Counted from the stretch's first letter, positions 45,126 through 56,879 are shown. The stretch is 64,000 nt of DNA from Perognathus longimembris pacificus (GCF_023159225.1 NC_063166.1:73038575-73102574); one strand, 5' to 3'. Translations and numbers: made by a program. Notes: generated by a model not told the origin, from the sequence alone.

Positions 45126-45336
45126 TCATCCGTCCTTCTACCCATCCATTCTACCATCCAACCATTCATCCATCCTACACTCATTCATTCCTCCAGCTAT
45201 CCATTCTACCATCCATCCGACCATCAACCCATTCAAACAGCCTTCTATCTATCCATTCATCCAGCCAGCCATCTATCCATCTATGCATGCACGCATCCAC
45301 CCATCCAACCATCTATCCATTCCTCTATTTACCTCT
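45126..45336. repeat. Degenerate (ATCC/TCCA)n minisatellite-like tract
   Basis: About 210 bp of imperfect ccatccat, attcatcc and ctaccatcc units. The plus frame at 45116-45397 is produced by it. Confidence 0.9.
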
Positions 45337-45534
45337 TCCATCTGCACTTGTTGATGCCTGCTTGTACCCAGCCCTGTGCTTGACAGTGAGCATTTAAGGA
45401 CATATAATAAGAAAGATACTGCTCTTTCTCTTCAGAGTCAGAAGTCCAGAAGAAGACTAGAGAAGCAATTCCTTTAGGAGAAATAGCATGGCTAAGTAGG
45501 AACTTGAGCAACACCCAAAACTGGGGGAAGATTC

Positions 45535-45700
45535 CAGTGCTGTCCCTTCCCTGCAATGTGACCTTGATGAGTCACCTTGTCCTTCCCAAGCTTCAGACTC
45601 TTCCTGGTGGAATGAGGATCCCCTTGCACTACAAGGTTACATGGGATACTGCATGTCAAGCGCCAAGCCCGGGGGTTGACACACAGAGACTTGCAGCAAG
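45535..45700 (+). repeat. MIR
   Basis: ccctgcaatgtgaccttgat, gagtcaccttgtccttccca, agcttcagactcttcctggt, tacaaggttacatgggatac. Confidence 0.75.
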
Positions 45701-45834
45701 TGTCAGGTATCACTATTGCCTTCTGTGAGATGGATATAATGAGACCCATCCAGCCTATCCACCTTGACAGGAAGGTCATATCCCAAGACAACTTGTGGTA
45801 AGACCATTTATAAACAGTCTTATTTATAAATGGG

Positions 45835-46135
45835 TAGTTCATCACTCACCCATTTGGCAAATGTTCTTTCATAGTCTGCAGCATGCCAAGGCCAGTGCTA
45901 GGAACAAGGTTATCCTGCGGCCAGGCCCGATAAAGGACACACAGACATGGCCACAGATGTGCCCTAGAGTTAGGCTCTAGGAAAGACAGCCACCTGTAAA
46001 CAGATTAATCATCAGCCTGGTACCATAACAGCAGCAATAAAGTGTCCACAGAGGAGAGCAAAGGAGGGGTCAGGAGCCAGGGCTGGAGACATCAAAAAAG
46101 GCTTCCTGGAGGGAGAGAAATTAGTATGGGTCCCT
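45835..46135 (+). repeat. Ancient mammalian repeat, family not assigned
   Basis: atttggcaaatgttctttca, aaggccagtgctaggaacaa and later aaaggcttcctggagggaga follow the same old repeat type as 1945-2310. Confidence 0.45.
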
Positions 46136-47070
46136 CCAGGGATAAGTGGATATGGAGACATCACCATTTAAGTCTGAGTAAGGGGCTTGTAGTCGACGCA
46201 GAGAAGGAACCTGTAGTATCACCAAAGAGGAGTCCACAGGTAGAGTTTGCTTGCTCCCTCACCAGAGTACAGTCAAGTGTTCCAGGATCTCTGATGAGAG
46301 GAATCGGAGAAGCTCAGGAGCTGCCCTTGGAGTCAGCTTGGAACCAGGAGGAAGAAAGGCAGCCCAAGAGGCCATGCAAGCAGAAGCAAGGGGACAGGCT
46401 GTCAACTCTGATGGGCACAAAGACTGCAGCCTAGAGAGCCAGTCCAGGCCAGGAACCAAGGAGATGGGGCATGTGGCCTGGACTCCTGGCACAGCTCCCA
46501 CAAACTTCAGCTGCTGGGATCAAGGTGAGAACCTGAGCCTAGTTGTTCTGGACACTCTGACACTTTATGTGAGAGACTGAGCAGGGGTGCTCACTTCAGG
46601 ACTGAGCCCCTGCCATGCACCCCTGCATCAAAGCCTCTCAGTTAATGTCCTTTCCTGTGCCTCTGCCGATCCCTCTCTCACCCTGTGAAGTTGCTCAGAA
46701 TCAGTCTTGCTACTGCTATAGAAAACCACACTCTTCCATCCAGAATCCCCCTCCTCCATCCCAGTTCTCACCCTTCTGCCCTCATCCCTCCCACCTTTAC
46801 AGAACAAGTAGCCATTGTCTGACATCCACCTCAGGAAGCCACATTAGCCACTTCATTCATCAGGGTCCCTTTGGAGCTTTCATTGTGTGATGGAATCATC
46901 TGTTTATTTCAAGTTTGGAGGCAGCCCCAGTTTATTACAAGTATTACTGTCTGGCAGGGGAGAGGAAACACTTGTCCTTTAAAAGCACACCAATGGCAAC
47001 TTTGCCATTGTTTCAAAGCATGAGATTTGTTTATTCATTACCACCAAAAATATCAGGAAATATTTTTAAA
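46136..47070. other. Unique non-coding sequence
   Basis: Frames at 46042-46580 overlap in two plus registers and one minus. No family recognised. 46920-47060 is AT-rich and repeat-free. Confidence 0.4.
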
Positions 47071-47072
47071 AG

Positions 47073-47280
47073 GGCTGAGCACTGGTGACTCATGCCTGTG
47101 AGATCTGACGATCATGATTCGAGCCAGCCCAGGCGGAGGAAACTGTGATAGGCTTATCTTCAATTAACCAGCAAAAAGACAGAAGTGATGGTGTGGCTCA
47201 AGTGGTAGGGCCAGCCTTCAGTGGAAAAGCCAAGTGAGAGCACACCAGGCCCTGAATTCAATCTGCAGTGCCAGCACAAT
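47073..47280 (+). repeat. B1-like/tRNA-like dimeric SINE (Geo type)
   Basis: gagcactggtgactcatgcc, cgatcatgattcgagccagc, tcaattaaccagcaaaaaga, gtgtggctcaagtggtaggg, gccctgaattcaatctgcag. Confidence 0.88.
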
Positions 47281-47385
47281 ATAGACAGAGAGACAGGTAG
47301 ATAGATGATAGATAGCTACATTGAGATATATATAATGTGCATATATACATGTATATACATATATAACATGTATACATACTTCTTT
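47281..47385. repeat. (GATA/ATAG) and TATA-rich simple repeat
   Basis: tagatagatgatagatagct then alternating ATAT/ACAT text, directly on the SINE 3' end. Confidence 0.85.
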
Positions 47386-47449
47386 TGAATATACAAATGA
47401 TCAGAGAAAAATGAGTTACAACAAAATACAAAACAATAATACATAATGC

Positions 47450-47850
47450 TGGTAAGGCTGCTGCCAAAGTGTTAAAGGGGAGAGCTCTGCAGAAAGCAAA
47501 GGCAAGGGTAAATGAGCAGACCCTTTATGGAAAGTAAATTAGAAAACACTTCTCACACACTACAAAAATGTTCCTGTCCTGAGACCCACAGACTGACTTC
47601 TGGAAATAAATCAGTCCTAAGGAAATGAGACAAATAAAGAGAAACACTCTGGAGAAACAGAAAAAATAAAGCAGGTTCACTGAAACATTATTTTGAATGG
47701 GGCAGGGGAGAGGAGCTTGAAAGTAAAATTTAACAATGTGTGGCATCAATCTGATGAAGTCATAGGAAACCATGAATATGGTAATCAACACGTGTGGTAC
47801 AGGATCTGAAAATGCTGTTGCATTACATTTGCCTCTCATGTTCATTGCTG
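47450..47850 (+). mobile_element. Old L1 3' fragment (L1ME/L1MC type)
   Basis: tctggaaataaatcagtcct, aaggaaatgagacaaataaa and cactgaaacattattttgaa follow an old L1 3' end. Degenerate. Confidence 0.55.
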
Positions 47851-48234
47851 AAACCAGCATGGTCAAACTCCATCTTAACATAAGAGTCATTGCCCTTGCA
47901 AAGCTAGGCTGATGACTTTGTGCGGAAGACTCTTTCTCCTATTTTCTAAACTTTCAGTTGGGTTTATATATTAGCTTTATAGTTTCTTTTAACTGGAGCT
48001 GACAAATGATCACACTTCACAGAAGAACCTCAAACAGAGCTTAATTAGACAGAGCAGCTTTCACAAGACCCTCTGTCTGTCTGGGCCTCATTTCCGTCTT
48101 CCTTAAGATCGTCTATCCCATAAATGTGTGGGAAGTAGACCTGGGAAGGCTTTTTAAGTCGTTAAGTCAAGTGCTATGCAAAAGAATGGGTTGGTCAAAA
48201 TCCTGGCTAATAGTTGTCCAAAATTAATACTCAT
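47851..48234. other. Unique sequence
   Basis: AT-moderate, nothing recognised. Confidence 0.35.
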
Positions 48235-48372
48235 CTATTAAGTCTGGCCCTCCCAACAGTCCTAAGAATTAGATGGTGTAGGCCTATTTTACAGGTACAA
48301 AAACTGAGGGTTGTGAGATGAAGAGCCAGGATTCAAATCCATCTCTCCCCAGCTCCTGGCTCTGTAGTTGTC
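48235..48372 (-). repeat. MIR
   Basis: ggcctattttacaggtacaa, aaactgagggttgtgagatg, gagccaggattcaaatccat. Confidence 0.85.
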
Positions 48373-48684
48373 ATGATTCTCAATCCATGAATATTTTTCT
48401 CAAATGGATATGTTTTAAAGGTTGATTCACTGAAAGAAGTTTGAAGCTGTGACCAGAAGGTAACTCAACTATCTGAGCAGTCTGCCTGTGAGGCCCTTCT
48501 GCCTTAGAAGAGAGTAGAGGGCCCAGATCTTGGCTAACTCTGTCTGCCTGAAAGAGAACAGACCCGGCCAAGGACTACAGAACCCACTAGATCCAAGTGA
48601 CCCAAAAGAAAACATTCACTTTACCAAGAACATACCTCTCCTCAGCAACCACAGGAACAGGCTCCAAAAGAAGAAAGGAAAAAA
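48373..48684. other. Unique sequence
   Basis: Nothing recognised. Confidence 0.35.
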
Positions 48685-48698
48685 GGGGGGGGGGGGGG
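48685..48698. repeat. Poly-G run (G14)
   Basis: Fourteen G after an A-run; one of a pair 61 bp apart. Confidence 0.95.
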
Positions 48699-48759
48699 AC
48701 TGGGGAGCACTGATTGGCTCCTGGTGATGTAAGGCCCCAGCCCAGAATGCCTGTTAAAA

Positions 48760-48773
48760 GGGGGGGGGGGGGG
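48760..48773. repeat. Poly-G run (G14)
   Basis: Second 14-G run, again preceded by AAAA. Confidence 0.95.
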
Positions 48774-49352
48774 CCTGCTGAAAACTTTATGGGGGCCCTG
48801 GTGTCTGCATGCTCGCTTGCTGGCCGCCAGGCCAGCATGACAGCTCCTGTCTACAGCACCCCACCCGCCCCCAACACATCCCCAGTCTCCTTGCCCTGAG
48901 CCTCTCCCAGCCTGTAATTACCCGCAGTGCCCAGCTTTTTATGGGCTCCAAACGGGGGGACTGGCGGCAAGTGGAAGTTCCATGAAAGGGACCCAAGAAT
49001 CTTCTCCCACCCCGGCTGGCCTCTTCCTTCCTCTTTGTGCAGGGCTTTAAAAGCAGACTCAACCACATGAGCCTTGTCCTCCATCCGCGTCCTCTGGCTC
49101 CTGGGTCCTCCTCACTGACCCCATCAGCATGGCCTCTCCTGCTGACCCTTCCATCCATGTTTGGAACGAAATCCAAACTGTTCCCAGGGATCTCTGTGTC
49201 TCTGCATGGTCTGTGGATCTGCTTTCTCCTCCCACAATCCTTCACTCCACATTCACACAGGCACTGCACCTCTGGCCCTCCTCAAATCTTAGTCCCTCTC
49301 CTGGAGCACTTCTCTTTTCTCTCTCTCCCCCTCTCGCCTTCCCTTTCTGACT
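48774..49352. other. Unique sequence
   Basis: Repeat-free, GC-moderate; contains cctgtaattacccgcagtgc. Frames at 48787-49269 and 49037-49350 are unrecognised. Confidence 0.4.
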
Positions 49353-49358
49353 CTGTGA

Positions 49359-49362
<4 letters not shown>

Positions 49363-49439
<77 letters not shown>

Positions 49440-49482
49440 CCCTCTCTCTCCCTTCTTTTCTCTCCCTCCTCTCGCTCTCTCA

Positions 49483-49542
<60 letters not shown>
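49363..49542. repeat. Compound (CT)n-(CA)n-(GA)n microsatellite
   Basis: About 34 CT units to 49430, a degenerate CT-rich bridge, about 14 CA units at 49486-49514, then about 14 GA units to 49541. Source of several low-complexity frames. Confidence 0.97.
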
Positions 49543-49544
<2 letters not shown>

Positions 49545-49876
49545 CCCCTTTAGCTGGCTGACTCTCACTTACCCTGAGCTCACCTCACTTTGTATTTTTC
49601 CTTCCTTCAAGGATCTTTCTAGCTCTTTACCCTGGTGGGCTCACAGAGGTCCCTGGGTTGGTCTGGAACCTCAGTTATTTGAGCTGCCCCCCTCTACTCC
49701 CCTGACCCAGGCAGATTCCATACCAAAGACTCAAGTGTAGTAAGTTCCCATAAAGAGCAGTGGAAGTGTTCAATGCCAGGGACACTGGGATTTCAACACA
49801 CACCTGGGCTCCCTCCACCAGAAAAATCCACCCGTGAAGCCACCATGCCTGCCACTCACTGGCTACTCCTGATGGG
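49543..49876. other. Unique sequence
   Basis: Nothing recognised. Confidence 0.35.
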
Positions 49877-50111
49877 TATCAGTTTTTTGTTTGTTTGGTT
49901 TTTTTTGCCAGTCTTGGGCCTTGGACTCAGGGCCTGAGCACTGTCCCTGGCTTATTTTTGCTCAAGGTTAGCACTCGGCCAACTTGAGCCATGGCACCCC
50001 TTCTGGCTTTTTCTATATATGTGTTGCTGAGGAATCAAACCTAGGGCTTCATGTATACGAGGCAAGCACTCTTGCCACTACGCCATATTCCCAGTCCCAG
50101 ATATCAGTTTT
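49877..50111 (-). repeat. ID-like/tRNA-like dimeric SINE (IDL-Geo type) with target duplication
   Basis: Body 49887-50101: T/G-rich tail, gccagtcttgggccttggac, acttgagccatggcacccct, gctgaggaatcaaacctagg, ccatattcccagtccc. tatcagtttt flanks it at 49877-49886 and 50102-50111. Confidence 0.93.
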
Positions 50112-50574
50112 CTTGCCTGTCATGAGCTCAGGCCCAGTGGCCTTAGGGAGGTAGAAGTCAGGGGATGAGCACTCAAGAGATGAGGCCCTGGGGTTGACAT
50201 TGCCTACACCCAACACTACCCCTTGCATTACTGAGAGGCAGTGGCCTTTCCCTGCGGTCTCTGGAACAACCACAGGCTCGATGCATCCTCTCTGTCTCTG
50301 TCTTGTGTTATATTCACAGGGCCTACTTCTGGACATGAAGACTCATTTAATCAGTCAGAATTATGTCCTGTTAGGGGCAGGTCTCTGGGTCTATCAGGGG
50401 TCCAGGAGTCCTGTCAATGGCCCTCATTTTTCCAGATGGCAAATCTAAAGTCCAAGAGGCAGCAGGGCAGGAAGAAACTCAGAGTACCTCCCTTTGTCAT
50501 GAGTGCTGACCACTCACCACAAGAACCACCTCACCTCTGGAAGATCCATAGGCAAGGACAACAGAGTCACAGCA
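50112..50574. other. Unique sequence
   Basis: Frames at 50194-50612 overlap in two registers; no family. Confidence 0.4.
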
Positions 50575-50760
50575 AAGGCCTGCATTCACACCCCAGCTCT
50601 GCCAGCTCCTGAGTGTTCTCGGGAGTTTCTCCACCTCTCTGTGCTTTGGTTTCCCAACTATAGTAAAGTCAAAAAGTATGTACAATTATTATCATTATTT
50701 ACAATGAAATCTTGGGTATACGTGATGCTAGGTTATCATTAAAATAATTCTTACCTTCTT
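50575..50760 (+). repeat. MIR
   Basis: cagctctgccagctcctgag, tttctccacctctctgtgct, ttggtttcccaactatagta. Confidence 0.75.
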
Positions 50761-50779
50761 AGCATATAAGAAGCAGCCT

Positions 50780-50804
50780 ACACACACACACACACACACA
50801 CACA
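50780..50804. repeat. (CA)n microsatellite
   Basis: Twelve CA units upstream of the next SINE. Confidence 0.95.
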
Positions 50805-50809
50805 TTAGA

Positions 50810-51065
50810 TTTTGCTGGACACTGGTGGCTCATGTCTGGGGTCACAGCTACTCAAGAAGCTGAAATCTGAGAATGTCAGTTCCAAGCCAGCCAGGACAGA
50901 CTAGTCTGAGAGACTCTTATCTCTAACTAACCAGCCAAAACAAAAAGGCCAAAAATGGAGCTGTACCTCTGTAGCTCAATGGCAGAGCACCAACCTTGAA
51001 TAAAAGGCTTTAGGGGCAGCTTCCAGGCCCTGAGTTCAAGGCTCAGTATGGGCACCAAAAAAAAT
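50810..51065 (+). repeat. B1-like/tRNA-like dimeric SINE (Geo type)
   Basis: acactggtggctcatgtctg, cagctactcaagaagctgaa, tctgtagctcaatggcagag, ccctgagttcaaggctcagt, then an A tail. Confidence 0.9.
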
Positions 51066-51619
51066 TTACACAGTAGCCAGTCCTGAGCCTAAACCTTGAG
51101 GGTTATCTAGCACTGGCACAAACACCTATTCAATGCCAAGCTTTGGACTAGAGTTATTATGTAACCCCAGTAGCCCACCCACTAAGACCTACTAGCCTAC
51201 AATAGAACTGCTGGAACTCGCACCCTCAATTACCACCAGCAACAGGAGACTCACCACACTGTAAGGGAACAGATGGCCTTTTGAGCAGCTCTAACTAGCT
51301 CATCCTGAGCCATGGGCTGCCTCTTACGAGCATGAAGCTCTTTGGGGCCTACAATAGCCCCTGAGAGATCTGAAGAGGAAGTCCTGCCCCCACTGGCATG
51401 CCCTCTCTCTCATGCTGGGTCAGTGTCCTCCTGTGACTTTAAGGTCTTAAGTCTTCAAGGTCTCTCTCCTTCCCTCTCCTGGATGGAGTCCAATGTCTGA
51501 GTTACATGAGAACCACCCCTAGGGTAATCCAACCAGCGCAGAACACAATGTGTGTCCCTACCCTGCTTGGGACACTGCGTCTGTGCATGCAGTCAGGAGT
51601 CGCTTTAGCATTTTGGCAG
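51066..51619. other. Unique sequence
   Basis: Nothing recognised. Confidence 0.35.
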
Positions 51620-51785
51620 CTCTAACACCCCATGTGGCCTTGGGCAAGCCACTTAGCTTCTCTGAGTCTCAGTGTCCATCTATAAAATGGAGACAATACA
51701 GGGACCTAGCTCATAAAGCTATTAGTGTGATTAAATGGAATTACACATGAAAGCTCTTAGCACAGTACTGAATTCTATTAGGAGC
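51620..51785 (+). repeat. MIR
   Basis: tgtggccttgggcaagccac, ttagcttctctgagtctcag, tgtccatctataaaatggag, tagcacagtactgaattcta. One of the best preserved copies. Confidence 0.9.
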
Positions 51786-53267
51786 CAGCAAAAAGCCATG
51801 GCTCTGCCTTGTTCATGTGAGGACATCTCCCACCTTTGGTTCTTCTGAACAAAGTCAGCAAGTTTTCATTGAATTGATATAGTGACATAGATATTGACAG
51901 AGTGATGTCTGCTGCCCAAGAACAGACCAGAGGAGATCTCTTAGTGTATCCATGCCTCCAGAATCCTTAACAAGTAACTAGCCCAAGGATTTCAAGCTCC
52001 AACACCAGCACACACACACACACAAAGAAATCCTATGCCCCTGGAACCCTACTTCCAGGAGGTCACAATGCCAGAGGCCACTGTAGGCTTCAGCTGCCAT
52101 CCCATACGTGTCCAGCCTTAAGCCAGTCTAGGCCCCAGACACAGCAGAACAGAGAAGAGCTGTCCCTACCAGAGTTCTCTCCTAATTCCTGCCCTCAGAA
52201 CCTACCAGTGTAGTGAAAGAGACATTGTTTGACACCAGCAAGATGTAGGAGGTTTGTTCCATAGCAACAGCTGCCACTGGAATAACTTCTGACAACAGAG
52301 TCCCTCCTGTCCCAATTTGTCTCTGAGTTTGACTGTGGAAATGGCACAGTAGCTTCCAAGGTCAGAAGCTCCATGTGGGCCAAAGTGCTAGCTCAGCCAG
52401 GGGTTTTGACTGAGTTAAGAGGCCAAGCCTTCAGTATCTTGAGAGTATGAGGCACGTTGCATTCAAAATGAAGATACAGGCTCAAGAACATTAAAATGTA
52501 TCTGGAGAAAGGAACAGGCCCGTGATCTACAAGTGAGGGCCCGTGGGGCATAGAAGACAGAGAACTGCAGGCAGGAAAAAAACAAACAAACAAACAGAAG
52601 AGCCACAGCAAAGGCTAGGCTGAGAGAGATCAGAGCATTCAAGAGACAAGTGGCCAGCCATCATGGCAGAAGTAAAGACCATGAGACAAGTATGAGAAGA
52701 TACACTGGGAATAGGGACTGAATGGTGAATCCTTCCAGCCTGTGTCTTCACCTAGTCCCAACTCCCAAGCTCTGGGCCTTCTCACAGCCCTGGGTGCCCT
52801 TCTGGGGTTCCCTGGCTTGCCTCCTGCTTCCGACTCTTCCTTTCCTGTATCTTGGTCATCTCTTTCTCTAGTCATTGCCAGAGTATGAGCCTTTCCTGTT
52901 CATAAGGCATTAGCAATTCTCAGCTGCCTGTACACTCTTCAGATAACCCCAAAATATTAGGCCAAACCATATTAATTAACCATAATTGCAATATTAAGCC
53001 ACATTTGGATTAAAATTAAAACACCAGTAATTTCAAAGACCCAATTTAATTTTAGGTCATTGTCATTTGAAGAAATCTTGCAAAGTCACAATCTTAAAAC
53101 ATTCCTGAACACTTACTATTTTCTGAAGTTTGTCATTCTAAAACATTATCAAATTGTATCATTTCAGATAAAACCATGTGTAAGGCACACTTTGTATTTC
53201 GATCTACTCTTTTACCTGTCCCTACAGAGACCCTAATATGCCATCTCTTAAATATGAAACTCATCCG
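51786..53267. other. Unique sequence; AT-rich repeat-free part at 52920-53260
   Basis: A short CA-rich scrap at 51995-52024 may be a Geo SINE end. 52960-53100 has accatattaattaaccataa and taaaattaaaacaccagtaa words. Frames at 52195-52875 are unrecognised. Confidence 0.4.
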
Positions 53268-53488
53268 ACTTTTTTTAACCAGTTGTGGAGCTTGAACTCA
53301 GAACTTGGGTGCTGTCCCTGAGCTCTTTTGCTCAAAGCTAGTGCTCTACCACTTTGAACCACTTCCAGTTTTCTTAATTGGAGATAATAGTCTCATGGCC
53401 TTTCCTGCCTGTGGCTTTAAACCATGATAACAGCTCTCAGCCTCCTGAGTAGCTAGGATTACAGGCATAAGCCAGCAGCACCCAGCTC
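53268..53488 (-). repeat. B1-like/tRNA-like dimeric SINE (Geo type)
   Basis: gttgtggagcttgaactcag, gtgctctaccactttgaacc, ggagataatagtctcatggc, ctctcagcctcctgagtagc, agcagcacccagct. Confidence 0.88.
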
Positions 53489-53490
53489 AG

Positions 53491-53491
<1 letters not shown>

Positions 53492-53536
<45 letters not shown>
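53492..53536. repeat. (TG)n microsatellite
   Basis: About 22 units, at the head side of the antisense SINE rather than its tail. Confidence 0.97.
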
Positions 53537-53537
<1 letters not shown>

Positions 53538-54520
53538 GTTTTTAAGTTCTCACCCTACTCATCTCTTCATACTCCTCCTCATAACCTTGGCTTCCAAGGG
53601 TACTGAACATCATAGCCAGAACTAACAGGTCACAATGACAGAAACTCCAAATGAAATGAAGATCCAGATAATTCCAAGCATTGCTACGAATGACCTATGA
53701 CAAGTACACAAGAAAATGTCTGAAAAGCCATTAATGGGGTCCATCAATGAAGGGTAGGTGACTTCTCTCCTCAGGAGACTTACATTCAAGAACAGATAGT
53801 CTCCCAGACAGAGAACTCAGCACCAAGCAGAACAAAGAGGTGTGCCCTGGAGAGGAAAAATATAGGGGCTCCTTGGCGGGGTGAGAGTCCGGGAGAAGCC
53901 ACTGAGGAGACCACGATCCAGAAAGTTCTGAATGCCTTGAGTGGGATGAGCAGAGGGAAAGGCTTGAGAATTGGCCACACGTATTGAGAGGACGAGAGAA
54001 CCATGTTAACAACTCCCTGGCCTAACCAACCAGCTATGTTATGGTTAGGGTTGCACATTTATTTGTGTTTTCCTTCTATTTTAAGCCATAGATTCAAACA
54101 CTCAAAAATGTGGGACTCCCGAAACAAGTTGTGGAGTACTTGCTCTTGAGAAGAGAAATTATTTTTCCCTTTGCTCATTATTCATCTTTTCATATCTTCT
54201 TATTGATTTGGGCATTGAAAAATATTTATTTCCACATTTAAAGTCAGAATCTTTATGTCAGGTATCCAGGCACCAGCATGGGTAGTTAAGTTGCTTATAA
54301 AATATGTGACATGTTTTAATTTCCTTAAATCAATCAATCAATCCATCATTCGTGATGGCTTTGGCAGGGAAAAGATAGAAAACAGGCTTTTATTTTATTA
54401 AGAAGCTGAGCTTGTCAACATATCAAATGGGAGGTCGCCTGGCCCCCATTCATGCAGATTGTTTGGGGGGGGCTGTTACAGTTGCTAGCTCCAGAGCTGA
54501 GCCTGGATGTGGGTGTGAAG
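53537..54520. other. Unique sequence
   Basis: A small (AATC)n lies at 54329-54344. No gene recognised. Confidence 0.4.
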
Positions 54521-54525
54521 GAGGG

Positions 54526-54528
54526 GGG

Positions 54529-54560
<32 letters not shown>
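54526..54560. repeat. (GA)n microsatellite
   Basis: About 17 GA units with one AA break. Confidence 0.95.
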
Positions 54561-54914
54561 TGGCTCTTCTATCCACAGGAGGTACCTTGGCCATGGGGCT
54601 GTGGGGAATGGAGAATGGGGCAGCCCATGCTTTGGTGAGCCCAGATGTGGATGTCTGGCCATCAGATTGCAAGGACCCAGTGACAGATAAGGACATGGAA
54701 GGGAAAGAAGGGAAGGGGCTTAGGGAACCCACCGGGTCTCTATAAAGCAACATTGGGGAGTTGGGGTGATAAGGAAACAAAGTGAAGCGAGGAAAGAAGT
54801 CTGTGGAAACTCAGGGCCATGGTGCCCAGGACAGAGCCTGACCTTGCTAGGTGCTCTGTAAGGACCTGCAAAGTGAGTAGGCTTGAACATGAATGAGGAG
54901 GCTCATCCTCCTTA
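54561..54914. other. Unique sequence
   Basis: Plus and minus frames overlap at 54412-54780; no family. Confidence 0.4.
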
Positions 54915-55005
54915 TTTCATTGAGAGCACCGGCTGCCCTGGAATTCTCAATCCTCCGCCTTCGTTTCCCAGGTCCTGGGACACGCACCACTGCACCAGAC
55001 TCCAC
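54915..55005 (-). repeat. B1-like SINE fragment
   Basis: ggctgccctggaattctcaa, ggtcctgggacacgcaccac: diverged B1 reverse complement. Confidence 0.5.
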
Positions 55006-55308
55006 ACTGGATTCTTTTCCTGTGTTCAGTGGTGGCCTTGTTGAAGTTGTTTCATGAATTCATTCAACAGGCAATGCAACTGAGGAAGGTGAAGCCACGG
55101 AGACAGTGTCACCAAACTGGTGGGCAAGACTGGTGGGTAGAATTAGGGTTCGAGCTCAACTGCATAGGAACTCACCGAAATTCTTTGTCTCTTGGGATCT
55201 TGTCTCAGAGGAAAGAAGTGCATCCCACTGGTTGTCTAATTTATGGATGTTGATAATATAAAGGCAAAAGTAATATGGGATTATAGTCACTCTCTTGCTT
55301 CTAGTCTT
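55006..55308. other. Unique sequence
   Basis: Nothing recognised. Confidence 0.35.
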
Positions 55309-55324
55309 AAAGAAATTACATGTC
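55309..55324. repeat. Target site duplication, left copy
   Basis: aaagaaattacatgtc, repeated exactly at 55529-55544. Confidence 0.96.
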
Positions 55325-55528
55325 GGGGCTGGGAATATGGCATAGTGGTCCAAGTGCTTGCCTCATATACATGAAGCTCTGAGTTTGATTCCTCAGCACC
55401 ACATATATAGAAAACGGCCAGAAGTGGAGCTGTGGCTCAAGTGGTAGAGTGCTAGCCTTGAGCAAAAGGAAGCCAGGGACAGTGCTCAGGCCCTGAGTTC
55501 AAGGTCCAGGACTTGCAAAAAAAGAAAG
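55325..55528 (+). repeat. ID-like/tRNA-like dimeric SINE (IDL-Geo type)
   Basis: ggggctgggaatatggcata, gagtttgattcctcagcacc, gctgtggctcaagtggtaga, ccctgagttcaaggtccagg, then A-rich AAAG units. Confidence 0.96.
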
Positions 55529-55544
55529 AAAGAAATTACATGTC
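55529..55544. repeat. Target site duplication, right copy
   Basis: Exact repeat of 55309-55324. Confidence 0.96.
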
Positions 55545-56189
55545 TGTGGGCCTCTAAAATACTATGGGCCTGGTGAGTAAAGCCCTATGCCTTCTGGGTG
55601 TCAACCCTGGTCACAGGAGCCTTGGGAAATAATCTCCGCGTCTAAGAAGGCAGTGAGGCTGCCTTCCAATTAAGCAAAGCTATTCTGGGGGTGTCACCCT
55701 TGAGGGTAAGGGGTTTACCCCCAGCACACACCAAGACTTCCTGTAGGTCACTCCCCAGACCCTGTCACATCTTCTTCAGACATTTTCATCCTCAACAGAA
55801 TAAGGGGAAAGGCCCATTGGCTATGAGACTCAATCCAGGCCAAGTTCCTGCACACATAGGAAAAGCAGGGAAATGGAGCTTGCCCCAGCCCCAACTCTTG
55901 TCCTTTCTCAGCATAGTGGGTGGGCACAGGCTCCTCAGCTTTATCTCCCCCTGTGGGAGCTCTAGGGAGAGGCCAGACCTGGTGGGTGACCCTTGGAATT
56001 TCTATTTCATCTCTCCACCTCCCCCCACACACACCCATCACTCAGGAGCTCTTTCTTCAGGACAGTGGACGTGGGGGGAGGGGAGGGAGACAGCCTGGCT
56101 CAGCCCCTCTCTATTTCCCTGTTGACAGCATTCTGAAAGAAAGCATGAATATTGTCAACCCTGATTGTGTGCCCTGCTCAGAGCTGAAC
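55545..56189. other. Unique sequence
   Basis: A 144-codon plus frame at 55691-56125 and a 97-codon minus frame overlap each other; no domain is recognised. Confidence 0.45.
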
Positions 56190-56350
56190 ACTACACTTAC
56201 CTAATACATATAACAGCTCCATAATGCAGATACTATTGCAGCCTTAAAGCCACAATATGAAGTCAACAAAAGAGTTAACTCCTGGTCACAGAGCTGCAAG
56301 TGGCCATGTCAGGATTCAAACCATGACTGCTGCTCCAAGCACCAGACAGA
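56190..56350 (-). repeat. MIR
   Basis: acatataacagctccataat, tcctggtcacagagctgcaa, gtcaggattcaaaccatgac. Confidence 0.75.
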
Positions 56351-56879
56351 CCATTCTGCCCCTCAGGCTGCTGCAACCTTCCAAAATAAATTTTTCCACG
56401 TGTCTAAGCCATCATGTGCTTTGGTTTTGTTTTTTTAATTTGTTTTTGTTTTTATCCTTGTTCTTGTCCTCCTGGACTTTTCTCTCACCTTTCCCTCAGC
56501 CTGGTACACCATTCCCAATTGGCATGTGTTCCGGTAGACTGGGCTTTGAGTTTCCATTCCATCTGACTGGGGTCTGGTTTGCTGTGACAAGTAGCCCAGA
56601 CCCTGGGTGAGAGGTCTGCAACTCCTCAGACTCCTCCCCGGCCCACAGCTGAACAGATGCCCTGGGAAGGAAGAGAGCTTCAGACAGAGGAGAGAATCAG
56701 AATGGATCAGAAGTCAGGTGTGAGGTGATGGATGTGATGGAGTTGAAGAGTGGAGGGTAATCATAGAAGACAATTCAGGCTTCAACTGTTTCCATCATTA
56801 GCCTCGAAGTGGCTGCGCCAAGAAGAGTGGATGCCTTCAGCCAGATGGCTTTGTAGGTAGGTTTAGCAGTCACGGGATG
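56351..56879. other. Unique sequence
   Basis: T-rich stretch at 56420-56465; nothing recognised. Confidence 0.35.

Noticed and set aside
49037..49568. 174-codon plus and 108-codon minus frames
   Set aside because: Largely the CT/CA/GA microsatellite; both strands are open for the same reason.
55691..56125. 144-codon plus-strand frame
   Set aside because: No domain; overlaps an open minus frame and has no splice or promoter context.
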